In this document: positions 38,701 to 50,700 of the stretch, piece by piece
How the letters are laid out: each line of letters opens with the position of its first letter
How positions within the stretch are numbered: the first letter of the stretch is position 1
NCBI GenBank assembly: GCA_050084985.1
Contig: JBITNC010000001.1
Location: forward strand, 64,418,001-64,482,000
Reading direction: 5' to 3'
Source: Nageia nagi
Lineage: Eukaryota > Pinophyta
Length of the DNA: 64,000 nucleotides
The notes under the pieces: model-generated
Told to the model about the DNA's origin: nothing
Databases searched by the model: none
Seen by the model: the letters and a program-made list of their open reading frames with translations, nothing else
Translations under genes and position numbers: made by a program

Positions 38701-41700
38701 TGTAAGTTTTCAAAAAACTCAAGATTTGCCTTCCAAAAAGTTAGGGGGGAGTTTTGAAAGTTTTAGGACATTTCACCAAAGTTCCAAACATGCCCAAAAT
38801 CTTCAAAACTTGCGCCTAGCCTCCTTGACGTCCAAACTTGCTCAAAATTGACATTTTATGCTTCCATGTCATAGGTGGTGTGGTTCTACACCACTTTGGT
38901 CTCTCATTTGTGCAATTTGGTCTATAAAAATTCCCAAAAACCACCTTTTTGCCTTCAAGAAGGATTCAAGGGCTGAAAAACCCAAAAAATTTGGATATTT
39001 TCTCAAAAATTCTCAAAATTTGAAATCCAAATCTGAGTGTGGAGGTTGGAGAGCACCCTAGACTCATCATCTTTGCTTCCAAGAGCCCCCACATTGGACC
39101 AAACATGCACCTTGCAAACTTGGATGCAGGTTTTGCCTTATTTCCCCATTTTAGGCCACTTTTCCAACGTTGGGCATGAGGAGAAAGAGTGCAATTTTCA
39201 CTTTGGGTTGATGTGGTGTTGACATGTGGCACCTTTTTGATCCCCTAAGTCTATAAATACACCCATACCCCCTCCATTTCATTCACTACTCGCATTTTGC
39301 ACACTTATGTTGCCAAAATTTTTGAGAATTGTAGAGTTAAAGTGAGAAAGAAAGTCCATTTTCACCCTTGGAGGATAATTTGAACACTTAGCATCTTTGC
39401 CATTCACCCAAACTTCATTAAACTTCAAAACTCAAACATCCTCCATCCCACATGAACTCCATTTTTTTAAGTTTTTGAGGATTTCCACATCAAAACCCCA
39501 TTTTTCAAATCCTCAAACGCTTGAAATTTTTTTTTTTTTCAGAATTCAAGTTTGATCACTTTTTTGGATACCCTTTATCCTTGTGATCAACTTTTATTTT
39601 CAGCCAAAAAAAAAAAAGACATATGATCCAAGATTTGAGTGCCCAAAATCCTCATTTCTTCCAAATTTTCAAAAAAATCTAGAAATTTTTTCAAAAACTC
39701 CAAAAAGTGTTTTTCAAGTCTGTTTTGACCATTTCGAAGTTTAAAACACCTTCCCCATAAATCTAAGGTGTTTAAACTTAATTCCGACACAATTTGGCAA
39801 GTTTGCCAAATTTAACCCCTTTTTCCTTGTTAAAAAAGTCAACTTTTTGAGCTAAATTTTGAAAATTCGCCAAAAGTCCCAAATTTTTGCCAAGGCATTT
39901 CCCCTTGAGTCAGTTACCTTTGTGTTATCCCAAACTCACCCAAAAGGCCTTGAACCTTGCAAATTTTAGCATTTCAATGATGGCACACTTAGAGTAAAAT
40001 CCAATAATCCCAATTTTCCAAAGTCACTCTTTGTTTGCCCAGAAAGTGCCACAAGCTTGCTAGGACTCTTCTAACTCTCTCTTTTCCTCTTAGATAGGGA
40101 CAAGATGGCATTAGTCACACAAAATATCAAAGACATAAAGCAAAGGAGGCTCACAATGAACAACCCCATCACACTCAAACATACAATAGAGCCCGTGGTG
40201 CCTGTTGCAAGAATCATTGATCGAGTGAAATTGGGGATACGGATTGTAACTCCTTGGATCCCATCAAAACTTTGATGAAAATACAAACACTAGATCCAGC
40301 TACATTAGTAAAGGATACATTGAAAACCTCCTTACTAGTAGCAGTTTCTATGGTGCCATTTGCCACCCCCTTCCCTGAGCTGTGCTACGAGCTAGGAAAG
40401 CATTGTGACACCCGAAGGTAGAGACTCCTCGATAGAAACAACGAGGTGATCCTGGACTTCTTTGAGAAAGGAATAGAAAGGGCATTCGCTTGGATAAACG
40501 AAGGCGTATCATATAGCGTGCAAGACTCCTGAGGTTCTACAAAAGTTTGAAACCTCCATATGATTTGATCAGAGATTGGTTGGTCAATGACCGCAAGCAT
40601 CTCACAGGGAGAGCCTTAACATTGCTTAACAGAGGAGAATTCTATCTAGTAGTCTCTAGACTTATATCAATGCTCTCCAGAGTGATCGGACAAAATGATG
40701 ACACTAAATTCCGGCTAGAATTTGTTGGGTTTATAGATCTAATCATTGGCGGTAAAGGCATAAGGTGGAGCAGAGTGATTAGTGATTCCTTGGCTCAGCA
40801 ACTGAAAAACATACAAAGGAGCAAAAATTTCTACATGAACTCCTACCTAATTTACCTGCACCTTCACAGTAGGGAGAGGGTAATGTCTATTGCCAATACC
40901 AAATATTTGTATGACCCCACACACATAGTGTGGGAAAATTACCCACGGTTCTATGCTCACAATGAATGGAACAACAGTAACTGGAAGATGATGACTACTG
41001 GTTTTGAAGGCAAGATCTATGAAGAGATCATGGGCAATGTACGTAGAATATCTAATGAAGCTGCTGCCACTATCAAGGGACACACAAACTTTTGTATGGA
41101 GGACATAGAGTTCACATACCTCAAAGTCTATGCCTCCAAAGAAGCTCCATACAAGCTACCCCATTACACAAGTGATCTTTTCATCCTCATGGTATTTTCA
41201 AGACACTTGCTTAACGTGCATGACATGGTATGGGTAAAGAGAGCTATGACCACCTACCGATTACTTGTCATCATTGGGAATTATGAGTGCACCACCTTGC
41301 ATCAGATTGATATGATCAAACAAGAGCTGGCATTGTATGAATTCCCAACCGAGTTAGCTGCGGATCACTATGATCTAGATGGAGTGATTGATGCATTTTT
41401 TCAGAAAACATGGAGCTCATCATATCCACACAAGTCCCTTGGGCAGTATAGAGAGGTACAAAAACATTCAGGACTCCTTGGAGGTTCAACGGCTTCACAA
41501 AGAACTGAAAACAAAGCAAAAACAACAAGAAGCCAAAGTTGAAGAAGCTGCTAGGTTGAAAGCCAATGCACAGGTCACAGTACCCTCGAGCCATGGGTAT
41601 ATTATCCCCATAATATCACCTTAAGTAACCTTGGCTCAATGATAGAATGAGCAGTATGCTAGCAATAACATCCTCGGAGAAACCATTGAAACAACTGTCA

Positions 41701-44700
41701 TGGGTACGAAGAATGGAATCATGGACCTCAGAAGGGCAAGCCTCATCTCTCATCCGTTCAAACACTTGCAGAAAAAGATAGATCTCCCACAAGGTTTGAA
41801 CTGGAGTGGCATATGCCTAAATTTGAACCTTGGTACATCATCATCCAATTCTGACAAATATGGATTGAGTAGCACGTTAGAGTTTGATGAAGAGATGAAT
41901 CTCAGTGCAATCATCGACATCAACATGGAAGTAAACCAAGATATTGGCTTTGATAGGTTCGACACTGATCATTCAATAAAGATCCTTGATGAAGACAATC
42001 TCTCGATTGATATGGTTGTACAACAAGCAGCAGGAGTAGTCACTCCAAAATCCGCTCCTCAGAAATAGGCATCACAAATGCCACCACCTTAGAGGACTGC
42101 ATCAAAATCAACATAGAAGGGTACATCAAGACCCAGGACAATGGCATCATCTTCAAGGGGAGATGATGGAAATCAAGAAGACAAAGGAGAAAACGTAGAC
42201 CAAAGAAGACAAACAAGACAAGTAGAGCACGATGTTGAAATCATCGAATACGAAGAGATGTTTCCTTACAGAAATCCACCTATGGAACCATGCTTCGATA
42301 TGGTTGTAGTGATGACAAATTGGAGTTGAAATCATCCCTACGAAGGAGAAGATTTTGAAGATGAAAATGAGGAACTTCAGCATATTGATGCTCTCACCAC
42401 CACTGTAGGTAAAGTCACCTACAAGGACAAGCTCTACTCAAGAAAGAACAAGGCTAGTACTAGAAAGTTTGCCCTCATAGTTGAGACAGAAGAGGCCCTT
42501 GCAAAGATTGTTGGCCCATTGTGAATGGAGCATAGCATCATCACAAATGCACTGGCATTAAGGGAATCTGGTACCTTGTTAAAATTAGAGATCCGGGAAT
42601 TAACGAAAAAAGTGGCTAGTCAGGAAATGATTGCTAAAGAAGTCAAGGTTGCTAATTTGACAGTTGAAGATATCAAAAAGCAAGTTGACTTGAACACTGG
42701 AATCACCGCCTTTAAACAAGAATGGACCAAGGATCTTATTGATGCTATTAAAGCACTCCACTCAAGTATGACAAATTTTTATATTGAAGCGGAGGGTTCA
42801 CATTCTCAGGCGCAAAGATAAGACCAGCTGATCATTAGATGGAAGAATGGATACCCCACAATGTTTGATCTACAGAGAAGGGCTTCCCATCATCCGGTCG
42901 TGCTAGATTTTTGCATAGATTGGTTCCAACTGTATAATTATCTGTTCTACATCAAAGTCAAATCCATCGACTTCATATACACTAGGGCTCAACTCAAAGC
43001 CGTTATTAGTGAGCAAGCAAGGGAATACGAATTCCAGGTACCTTTGTTTGAGGAAAACGACAACATCAAGGAGTATATGACGGTGATGACAACAATCCAT
43101 GCCACTATTGCAGAGTAGTTATGTCCCGATGATCTACATAGCCTGAAAATAGCGAAACAAATGAAAGGAGGAGTTAGACTTGCCGCATGGTGCAAGGAAA
43201 TGGTCAAAACCAATAAGGCCATCCTGCTACCAAACAAAGGAATCCTCCAGACTATCCATCAGGCCATTCGGAACCTAGAAATGTTCATGGAAGATGATTT
43301 GGAACTAAAATCACAACAAATGTACAAGCTATCTTCCCATTGTCACTAGAATAGAAGGGTCTATTTTGGCAAATTTTTTATATGTAAGCCAAATTTTGGC
43401 AAACTTAGTGGATTTCCACTAAGTCCAATTGTAATCTCAATTAGCATTTCCAATTAGCTTGTAAATAGTTGATAATGTTGCAATTAGGGATTAGGGTTTT
43501 GAAACTCATTTTTAGGGTTTCAAAAGTCACTTTTAGGGTTCCTAAAATTCTAAGTAAGAGACCAAGGGTTTCATTTTTGTAAGGACTTCATTTTGAAGCA
43601 AACACTTCATTCTTGAAGAAAGAAATTTTTGAGAAGTGAGAGCATATTGTAAATCTTTGCACCTCCTTTTTCAAGAACTAATACAAAGTGGTTATGCAAA
43701 GACTTGAGTTTGATATTTTTCATATTGGTGTTATGGATTGAATCTTGAGGACGTTCATAGTTGGTTTGTGCACTTTTGTTTTATTCCTTTGAAACTTTTG
43801 AGTTTTAGGGAAGTTATCTCTGAACTAATTTAAAAAGTGGTTGAAGCTTACCTATGCTTGTTGCTTGGTCCTTAACATACAAGTTGATTGGGTATTCTAT
43901 GTCAGTTTCTACTTTTATGACATCTTGTTAGGTCCTTTATCCAAAACCATGACCTTTTCACCTTGAAACTTTCCATTTCCATTCATTTGATGTTCCTCCC
44001 TGCTCCTCTTTGAAGCAATTCGAATGTGAAGTTGTTTGCTGTCAAGGTTGGATGAATGGGATGAAGAGTCCTTAACCGATTCGGAAGAGATCAACTCTTA
44101 GATACTTTCCTATCAGTGAACCTCCAACTCATATCCGACCAAGTATCCGTTCCTTCTCCAAGGTGTTGTCCTTCACCTTTTACTGTATTTCCTTTATGCT
44201 TTCATACCCAAATACAATTGTTAAGTCCACACACAAATGTTATGAATAAACTCTATACATCAATAAAATAATGTTGGTTAACAAATTGCTACCTCTCATT
44301 CCATTCCATTGAGGCTGATTGCAAAGAGGCATACCACACTTTCTTTTATCTATCCCTATACTAGAAACACGCTTGACAAGCATACCTACAACGTCAGAAT
44401 GTTGAGTTGTTGAGTAGGGTGTTTCAACAAGAGCCTTGGAGGTATAAAGTCCTTTTCAAATGGGGAATTTGGTCACGCATTCCCGACTATGTTGCTTGGG
44501 ATCTCCTAAGTTTCGCTAGTGATTTTCAGAGAGTTTCCACAGTAAAGAAAAGCATCTCAACACCACACATAAACAAACAAGTAGGATGTCATTACCTTTC
44601 TTCATGTGGTAAAGAGTAGGCTCACTCTTGCTCCTTGTGAAACCATATTGATGAAAATGTCCATCAATCCTTGAATACCAAGCTCTTGGAGCTTGTTTGA

Positions 44701-47700
44701 GGCCACATAAGGCCTTCTTCAACCTATACACAAGATGCTCTTTGCCTTTTATTTCAAATCCTTAGGTTTGTTCAACAAAAATCTCTTCATCCAAATAGCC
44801 ATTCAAGAATGCATCTTTTACATCCATGAAATGTATTTCCAAACCTTTATGGGCAGCCAAAGAAAGAACCAATCTTATTGTCTCTTTTCTTACCACTGGA
44901 GAAAAGGTTTTCTCATAATCAATACCATACCTTTGTGTGAAGCCCTGTGGTACAAGCCTTACTGTTGATTAGGATTGTGTAATATATGCGCCGTGAACAA
45001 TCTTAACCAAAGTAAATCAAGAACAGACTATAGTGACAGTCTGATCTCCGGAGAAGGCCGGTTCCTTATCTATTGGGCGTAGAAAAAGTAACAGGAAAGG
45101 AAATAAAAAGGAGTAGAGTGCGAGGAATTTAAGCAAAAGGGTTAGGGTAACCAGAGAGAAAGCAAAGTAACAGGAAAGGAAATAAAAAGGAGCAGAGTGC
45201 GAGGAATTTAAGCAAAAGGGTTAGGGTAACAAGGGAGAAAGCAAAGTAACAGGAAAGTAACAAGAGGAAAAAGTAACAGGAAAGGAAATAAAAAGGAGTA
45301 GAGTGCGAGGAATTTAAGCAAAAAGGCTTAGGGTAACAAGAGAGAAAGCAAAGGTGGATCACTAGTTCAGCGAGGGCTTTCACAATTTGTGAAACCTTGG
45401 TCTGAATCTAGTGTAGCAGCTACAGTACAAGCTCTCACTCTCTAATAGTTTCCCAGCTTTACTCTACCATGTAGCAGACACAGTTATACTAGCAACTCGC
45501 AATTATCATTCAGGAAACAAGCCAAGCTGCCACGATGTAACCAAATTAAGAATGACAATTACAAGTGCTAGACAAGAAAGGTCAAGATGGTATCATATTA
45601 CTGATAAAAACTACAGGTCTTCGAGAACAAATGTAAAGAGCAATACTAGGCTTCCAACCCTTCTTTCACTTTATTTTCATATACTTATACTGCAGTAACA
45701 ACAGTTACAAGAATTGCAGAACAGAAACGTTTACAAAAATGGCTTCAAGATTCTAGCCTTCTTTTAACTGATACTACCTACATACGCCACTTGGCAGAAT
45801 ATTACAAAAACGGGGCAGATTGCAGATGATACGACTTCTTGACAACTGTGATCTGACCTTTTGCTGGCATCGTCTTTACCGCGATGTTCTATTTACTGGC
45901 TTCGGCTATTCGATCCCCCTTTACTGACCTCATCTCTACATTCCGGAATGCTCTACTCACCGGCTCCGGCTATTCGATCACTCCTCGCTGGCCTCATCAC
46001 TTCCGGGACCCGGTTTCATTCAAAAATGTGAACATCGTTCTCCTCGTGACGTCATCTCTTACCTCCGGAATGTTTTACTCACTGGCTCCGGCTATTTGAT
46101 CGCTCCTTGCTGACCTCATCACTTCCGGGCTCCGGTTTTGGGTTAAGGCCCGAAATCGCTGACGTCATCTCTTGCGGAACGCTTTATTTACTGACCCCGG
46201 CTTCTCAATTCCCCTTGCTGACCTCATCATCTCCAGAACCCGGTCTTTACCAAAACGTGACTGTCTTATCCTCCGCGACATCATCATTTTATTCCGGAAC
46301 GCTTTACTTCCGGAACACTTAATTTACAGGCTCCGGCTTCTTCGATTATCTCTTGCTGACCTCACCTCCGGAACTCGGGCTTTTCCACAACTGAGCGTCA
46401 TCCTTTCTTCTGTGACGTCATCATTTCATTCCGGAACGCTTTATCTACTGACTCCGGCCTGTTTTGTTTGCTCCAAAAAAACTCTCGGGGATCTTAAAAT
46501 GAACTCATGATTGCAAGTAAGGTACACCGGGGCTTTAATAAAGAATTTATTATGTATGAATATACACTTACCTTTTATCTTTCGATACTCTCATTACTAT
46601 TATACTTGGTCTTGTAAACCCATTTGCAGCCGACACATTTTTTGCCTTTTGGAAGCTCGACTAGCTCTTAAGTGTCATTTTTCTTGATGGAAGTGATTTT
46701 CTCTTCCATGGTTTTCATTCACAAATCATTAGTGCATGCTTGTTCATAACTAGATGGATCTATCTCAACACGAGTCATCAAAGCATAGTTAACAACATCA
46801 CCTTTGGGCTCATTGTTATCTTCATCTCCATACATCTTCAAGTTTTCAAGTCTTTTCACAACTTGATCAATCTCACTTGCTTGGCTCCATGTAAATCTTC
46901 TTTGGAAATTTGTATCCAACATTTGATAGGCTGGATGGTTTTGGAGTGTTCTTCTTCCTTTTCTTACAACACTTGGAGAATCTTCATCCATTCGAGTTAA
47001 TGGATGACTTGGAGAGAAACTTGTAGAAGAACTCTTTGTTGGTCTTGGAAGTGAAGGACTTTGCTTGCTGGTTTGATCATTGGGCAGCACATTTGAGGAA
47101 TTCTCACCATTGGATCCATCATCAACATAAAGTTTTTGATGACCCCAAGCTCCCCCTTCATCAAAAATTACTTCTCCAAACAATACATTTTTTCGTTTTT
47201 TTGGGATTATAGAGCTTATAGGCTTTTGTAGACTCACAATACCCAAGAAAAATACATGCTTCACTTTTGGGATAAAGTTTCCTTCTATTTTCATCATGTA
47301 CATGAGCAAGAGCTAAACATCCAAAAACCCTAAAATTATTTACATTTGGTTTCTTGCCATACCATGCCTCATAAGGAGTGATGCCATCCAAGCTTGATGT
47401 AGGACTCCTATTCAAGATGTAGACTAGTGTTCTCACAACATCAACCCAATACATATTGCTTAATCTCTTTGTTTGAAGTATGCTCCTTGCCATCTCAACA
47501 ATGGTTTTGTTCTTTCTCTACGCTACACCATTTTCTCATGGAGTATAGGCAATTGTGAATTGCCTTTTGATTCCACAAACTTTACAAAATTTGAGAAATT
47601 CATTGGAACAAAATTCACCTCCTCTATCACTCCTTAAGCATTTTACATAACATTCACTTTGCTTTTCAACATGATTTTTGAAATTCTTAAAACAATCAAA

Positions 47701-50700
47701 GGCCTCGTCTTTGAATTTCAAGAAATAAATTCAACACATTCTTGAAAAATCATCTATAAAAATAAGAAATTACGAATTCTTACCCAAACTCTTAGTTTGC
47801 ATTGGCCCACATATGTCGGAATGTACCAATTGGACTGGATAGAAGGCTCTCCATGTTTTTCCTCGTGGAAATTTCATTCTTGAGTGCTTTCCCAAAGCAC
47901 AACCTTCACACACACTTGTGTGGTCTTCAACCTTGGGCAGCCCATATACCATTTCTTGAGATGTCAACAATCTCAAACTAGTGAATTTCAAATGACCATA
48001 TCTCAAATGCCAAAGCCAAATCTTGTTTTCAATGGCAACATTTGCAAGTTGGGCACCTTGTCCTCCAAATTTTAGAGGAAACAATCTATTCTTGGTCATA
48101 GGGACTGTTGTGACCAGTCTATTACCATGATTCTTATAAAAAATCACACATTTGCCATCTTCAAATACAAGTTTATAATTCTTTTCCATGATTTGGTTTA
48201 CACTCAAGAAATTGTGCTTGAGATTTGGAATGTAGTAAATATTGTTTACCTTCTTGGTGCCTTCATTTGTGTTCACCTCCATGGCTCCAATGCCTTTAAC
48301 TTGCAATGCTTTGTCATCTCCAAGCTTGATCTTGGACTTGTATGAGTTGTCAATTGTAGCAAACTAACCCCCCTTGCCGGTCATGTGGTTGAAGCAACCG
48401 TATCAAGAATCCATGTCTCATTTAGATTTTGATCAGAGTTGCCATATTTCAGAAACAAGTTGGAGGATCCTTCTTCCTTACCATAATGGGCACTACTTCT
48501 CCCTTCTTGAGAAGCCTTCAGTCTACACTCCCTCCCATAGTGACCAAACTTGTTACAACAGTAACATTGTTCGTTTTGTTTTTCACCTCTACCTCTTCCT
48601 CTTCCATAAGCACCTCTTGTTCTTCCTCTTCCTCTCCCTCTTGAAGGAGATTGGCCTCTCCCTTGTCCATTGGCACCAGCTTCACCCTTTTTTGCAAAAG
48701 CCTTGTCTTCAACACCTCCAACATTTGAAGATGTAGAGTCTTCGAGCCTTTCTTCATGAGACATTAATGAACCAATGAGTTGATTATAATCAAGAGTGGA
48801 AAGATCCTTGGACTTTTCAATTATGATGGCAACATGGTTCCATTTTGGAAGAAGTGTTCTGAACACTTTCTTCACAACAACTTCACTCTTCACTTCTCCA
48901 AGAGTTTTTATCTTGTCCACACAAGCCTTCACTCTTACACAGAACTCACCCACATTTTCTTCTTCTTACATTTTGGGATTTTCAAAATCTCTCTTCAAAG
49001 TCTAAAGCCTCACTTGCTTCGCTTGTGTGCTCTCCCTTGATATCTATCCTTTAAGGCTTTCCAAGCATCTTGGGCTGATGTGCATGAAACAATTGCTTTT
49101 CTCCAATTTAGACTGAAGATGATAGAGTACAAGCCTATTTTTCTTTTGAGCCACCTTTCTTAAGTTCCTTGCATTGACAACCAATGCATTCCAATCAGTG
49201 GGTTCACTGTAGAGTTTTCCCATGAGTAGAGTTTTTATTTTTATACTCCAATACCTAAGTTACTAGTTCTGGTTCTAGTTTGGGTTCAGCGGTATGCCGG
49301 TTTGACAAAATAAATTTTTTGGGGGGGGGGGGTTTGGTTCGTTTGGGTTCTTCCATACAAAAATATGTAAAAATCATCAATTTTTATATATGTGCAGCCT
49401 AGAAGCATGAAATTAAGATTAGAGAATCACATAGCATCGTATAAACAACAAAACAACCATAAACTTGAATGTCATTTAAAACATCATACATGCATGATAA
49501 ATATTAAATATTCATCGTTCAAACTTAAAGTTCAATATTAAAATAATAATATGTAGTTCAAGAACTAGTTTAATCATCAAGTGGATTTTCTAAATCAACA
49601 ATATCATCATCATCATTGACATTAGATGATGTAGGAATATTAGATGAACCACAACCAGTGCAAATGAGTAGAAATATTAGATGATTTTCTTGGCAGGCAA
49701 TGAACACTTGCAAATGAGTAGGAATGGCAATATAATCCTCACAAAAGCTTCAAGGATCACTCTTCAACTTCCATTGTTGATCCAACAAGAAAAAACCAAT
49801 GCTCAGCCTCTTGGAATAAAAGTAGTTGTTTGCAAGAGAAATGAACAAGAATGAAGTAGTTTAGAGGTTTCATGTGCTGTAGAGGTCACTTTTAGGGTGT
49901 ACATGGAATTTGTCAAAGTCAAATAAAAAAACATTAAAAAAGTGCAAAATATCTCCCTTTCCTCCTTGGGTTCTGTCTGGATTCTTTTGGGTTCTCTCCG
50001 AATTCTCTTCGGGTTCTCCTGGGGCGAACCGGGGAGGATTTTTCCGAATCCTGACCGAACCCATATGCGAACCGAACCTGATCCCGAAAATGGGGTGAAC
50101 CGAACCTGAACCCAGGGCCTGCATAGGCGAACCGAACCTGAACCCAGGGCCTGCATAGGCGAACCTGGTAACTTAGTCAATACTCATAGTCCTCTCCATT
50201 GAACTCTGGAATGGACAGAGAGTTGTTGTTTGCAACCATTTTAGAATGCACGACAAAAACAAGTTTGGATCTCACACTTACAAGAATTTGATAAATTCAT
50301 ACAATGCACCCACAAGCACTCTCAATCCCAAAAAACATCACATCTTGGTCTGATTCCAGAATGAGAATAATATTCTGGTTACTCTATAGAAAAACGAAGT
50401 GTTTACATGCTTTTATAGTTCTTGGACAGAACTAGAATAGACATAGGCTGCTGAGAAAAATATTTTCAAGAGTTATTACAATCCAATCTAAAATTTAATA
50501 GACCAACTAAAAACAGATTCAAATCCTATTGAAAATCACACCAGACTTAGTAGATTACATTCCTACGAATACAAGACAGTTGAAACCAAAAACCAAACAT
50601 AGACTGGTGGTTAAACATTGACATTGACCAAACAAGCTAAAACTGGAAAATACTGTCGAAACGTGCATCCTCTGAAGAAACATGCCCATGTTTGAGAAAC

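Larger units (their letters stand above)
33071..44565 (+). mobile_element. 11.5-kb element of unknown family with ~3.4-kb direct repeats and no RT
   Basis: Inserted in the copia RT gene. The copia reading resumes exactly on both sides, and CACA (plus a shared T) is present at 33067-33071 and at 44566-44570, i.e. a 4-5-bp target duplication. Ends are TGTTGTGC... and ...CAACACCA. Inside: repeat copy 1 (33071-~36180), a short coding-like piece (36192-36711), repeat copy 2 (36712-~40095), a long decayed reading frame (40105-43349) and a 1.2-kb right part without coding. No protease, RT, RNase H or integrase motif is visible. It may be a very large retrotransposon derivative with a tandem duplication of its left end, but no LTR was found at the right end. 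Confidence 0.7.
44963..46566. mobile_element. 1.6-kb solo-LTR-like insertion
   Basis: Starts TGTTGATTAGG and ends AATATACA, flanked by CTTAC at 44958-44962 and 46567-46571, where the copia RT reading is interrupted and resumes. TG...CA ends plus a 5-bp duplication and no internal region are what a solo LTR looks like. Contains a 79-bp tandem array and a GC-richer array with TGACGTCA motifs. AATAAAG near 46537 could be a polyadenylation signal; orientation is uncertain. Confidence 0.75.

Noticed and set aside
36712-40095. 3' LTR of a short element 33071-40095
   Set aside because: No purine tract before 36712, and no target duplication at 40095; the matching duplication for the left end is at 44566, so the element continues.
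45085-45352. CRISPR-like array
   Set aside because: Units are directly adjacent 79-bp copies without unique spacers, in a plant intron.
49803-50180. 125-codon Gly/Pro/Arg/Glu-rich minus-strand frame as a gene
   Set aside because: It covers the terminal and subterminal repeats of a DNA transposon, including the 32-bp tandem, and continues into copia gag on neither side.
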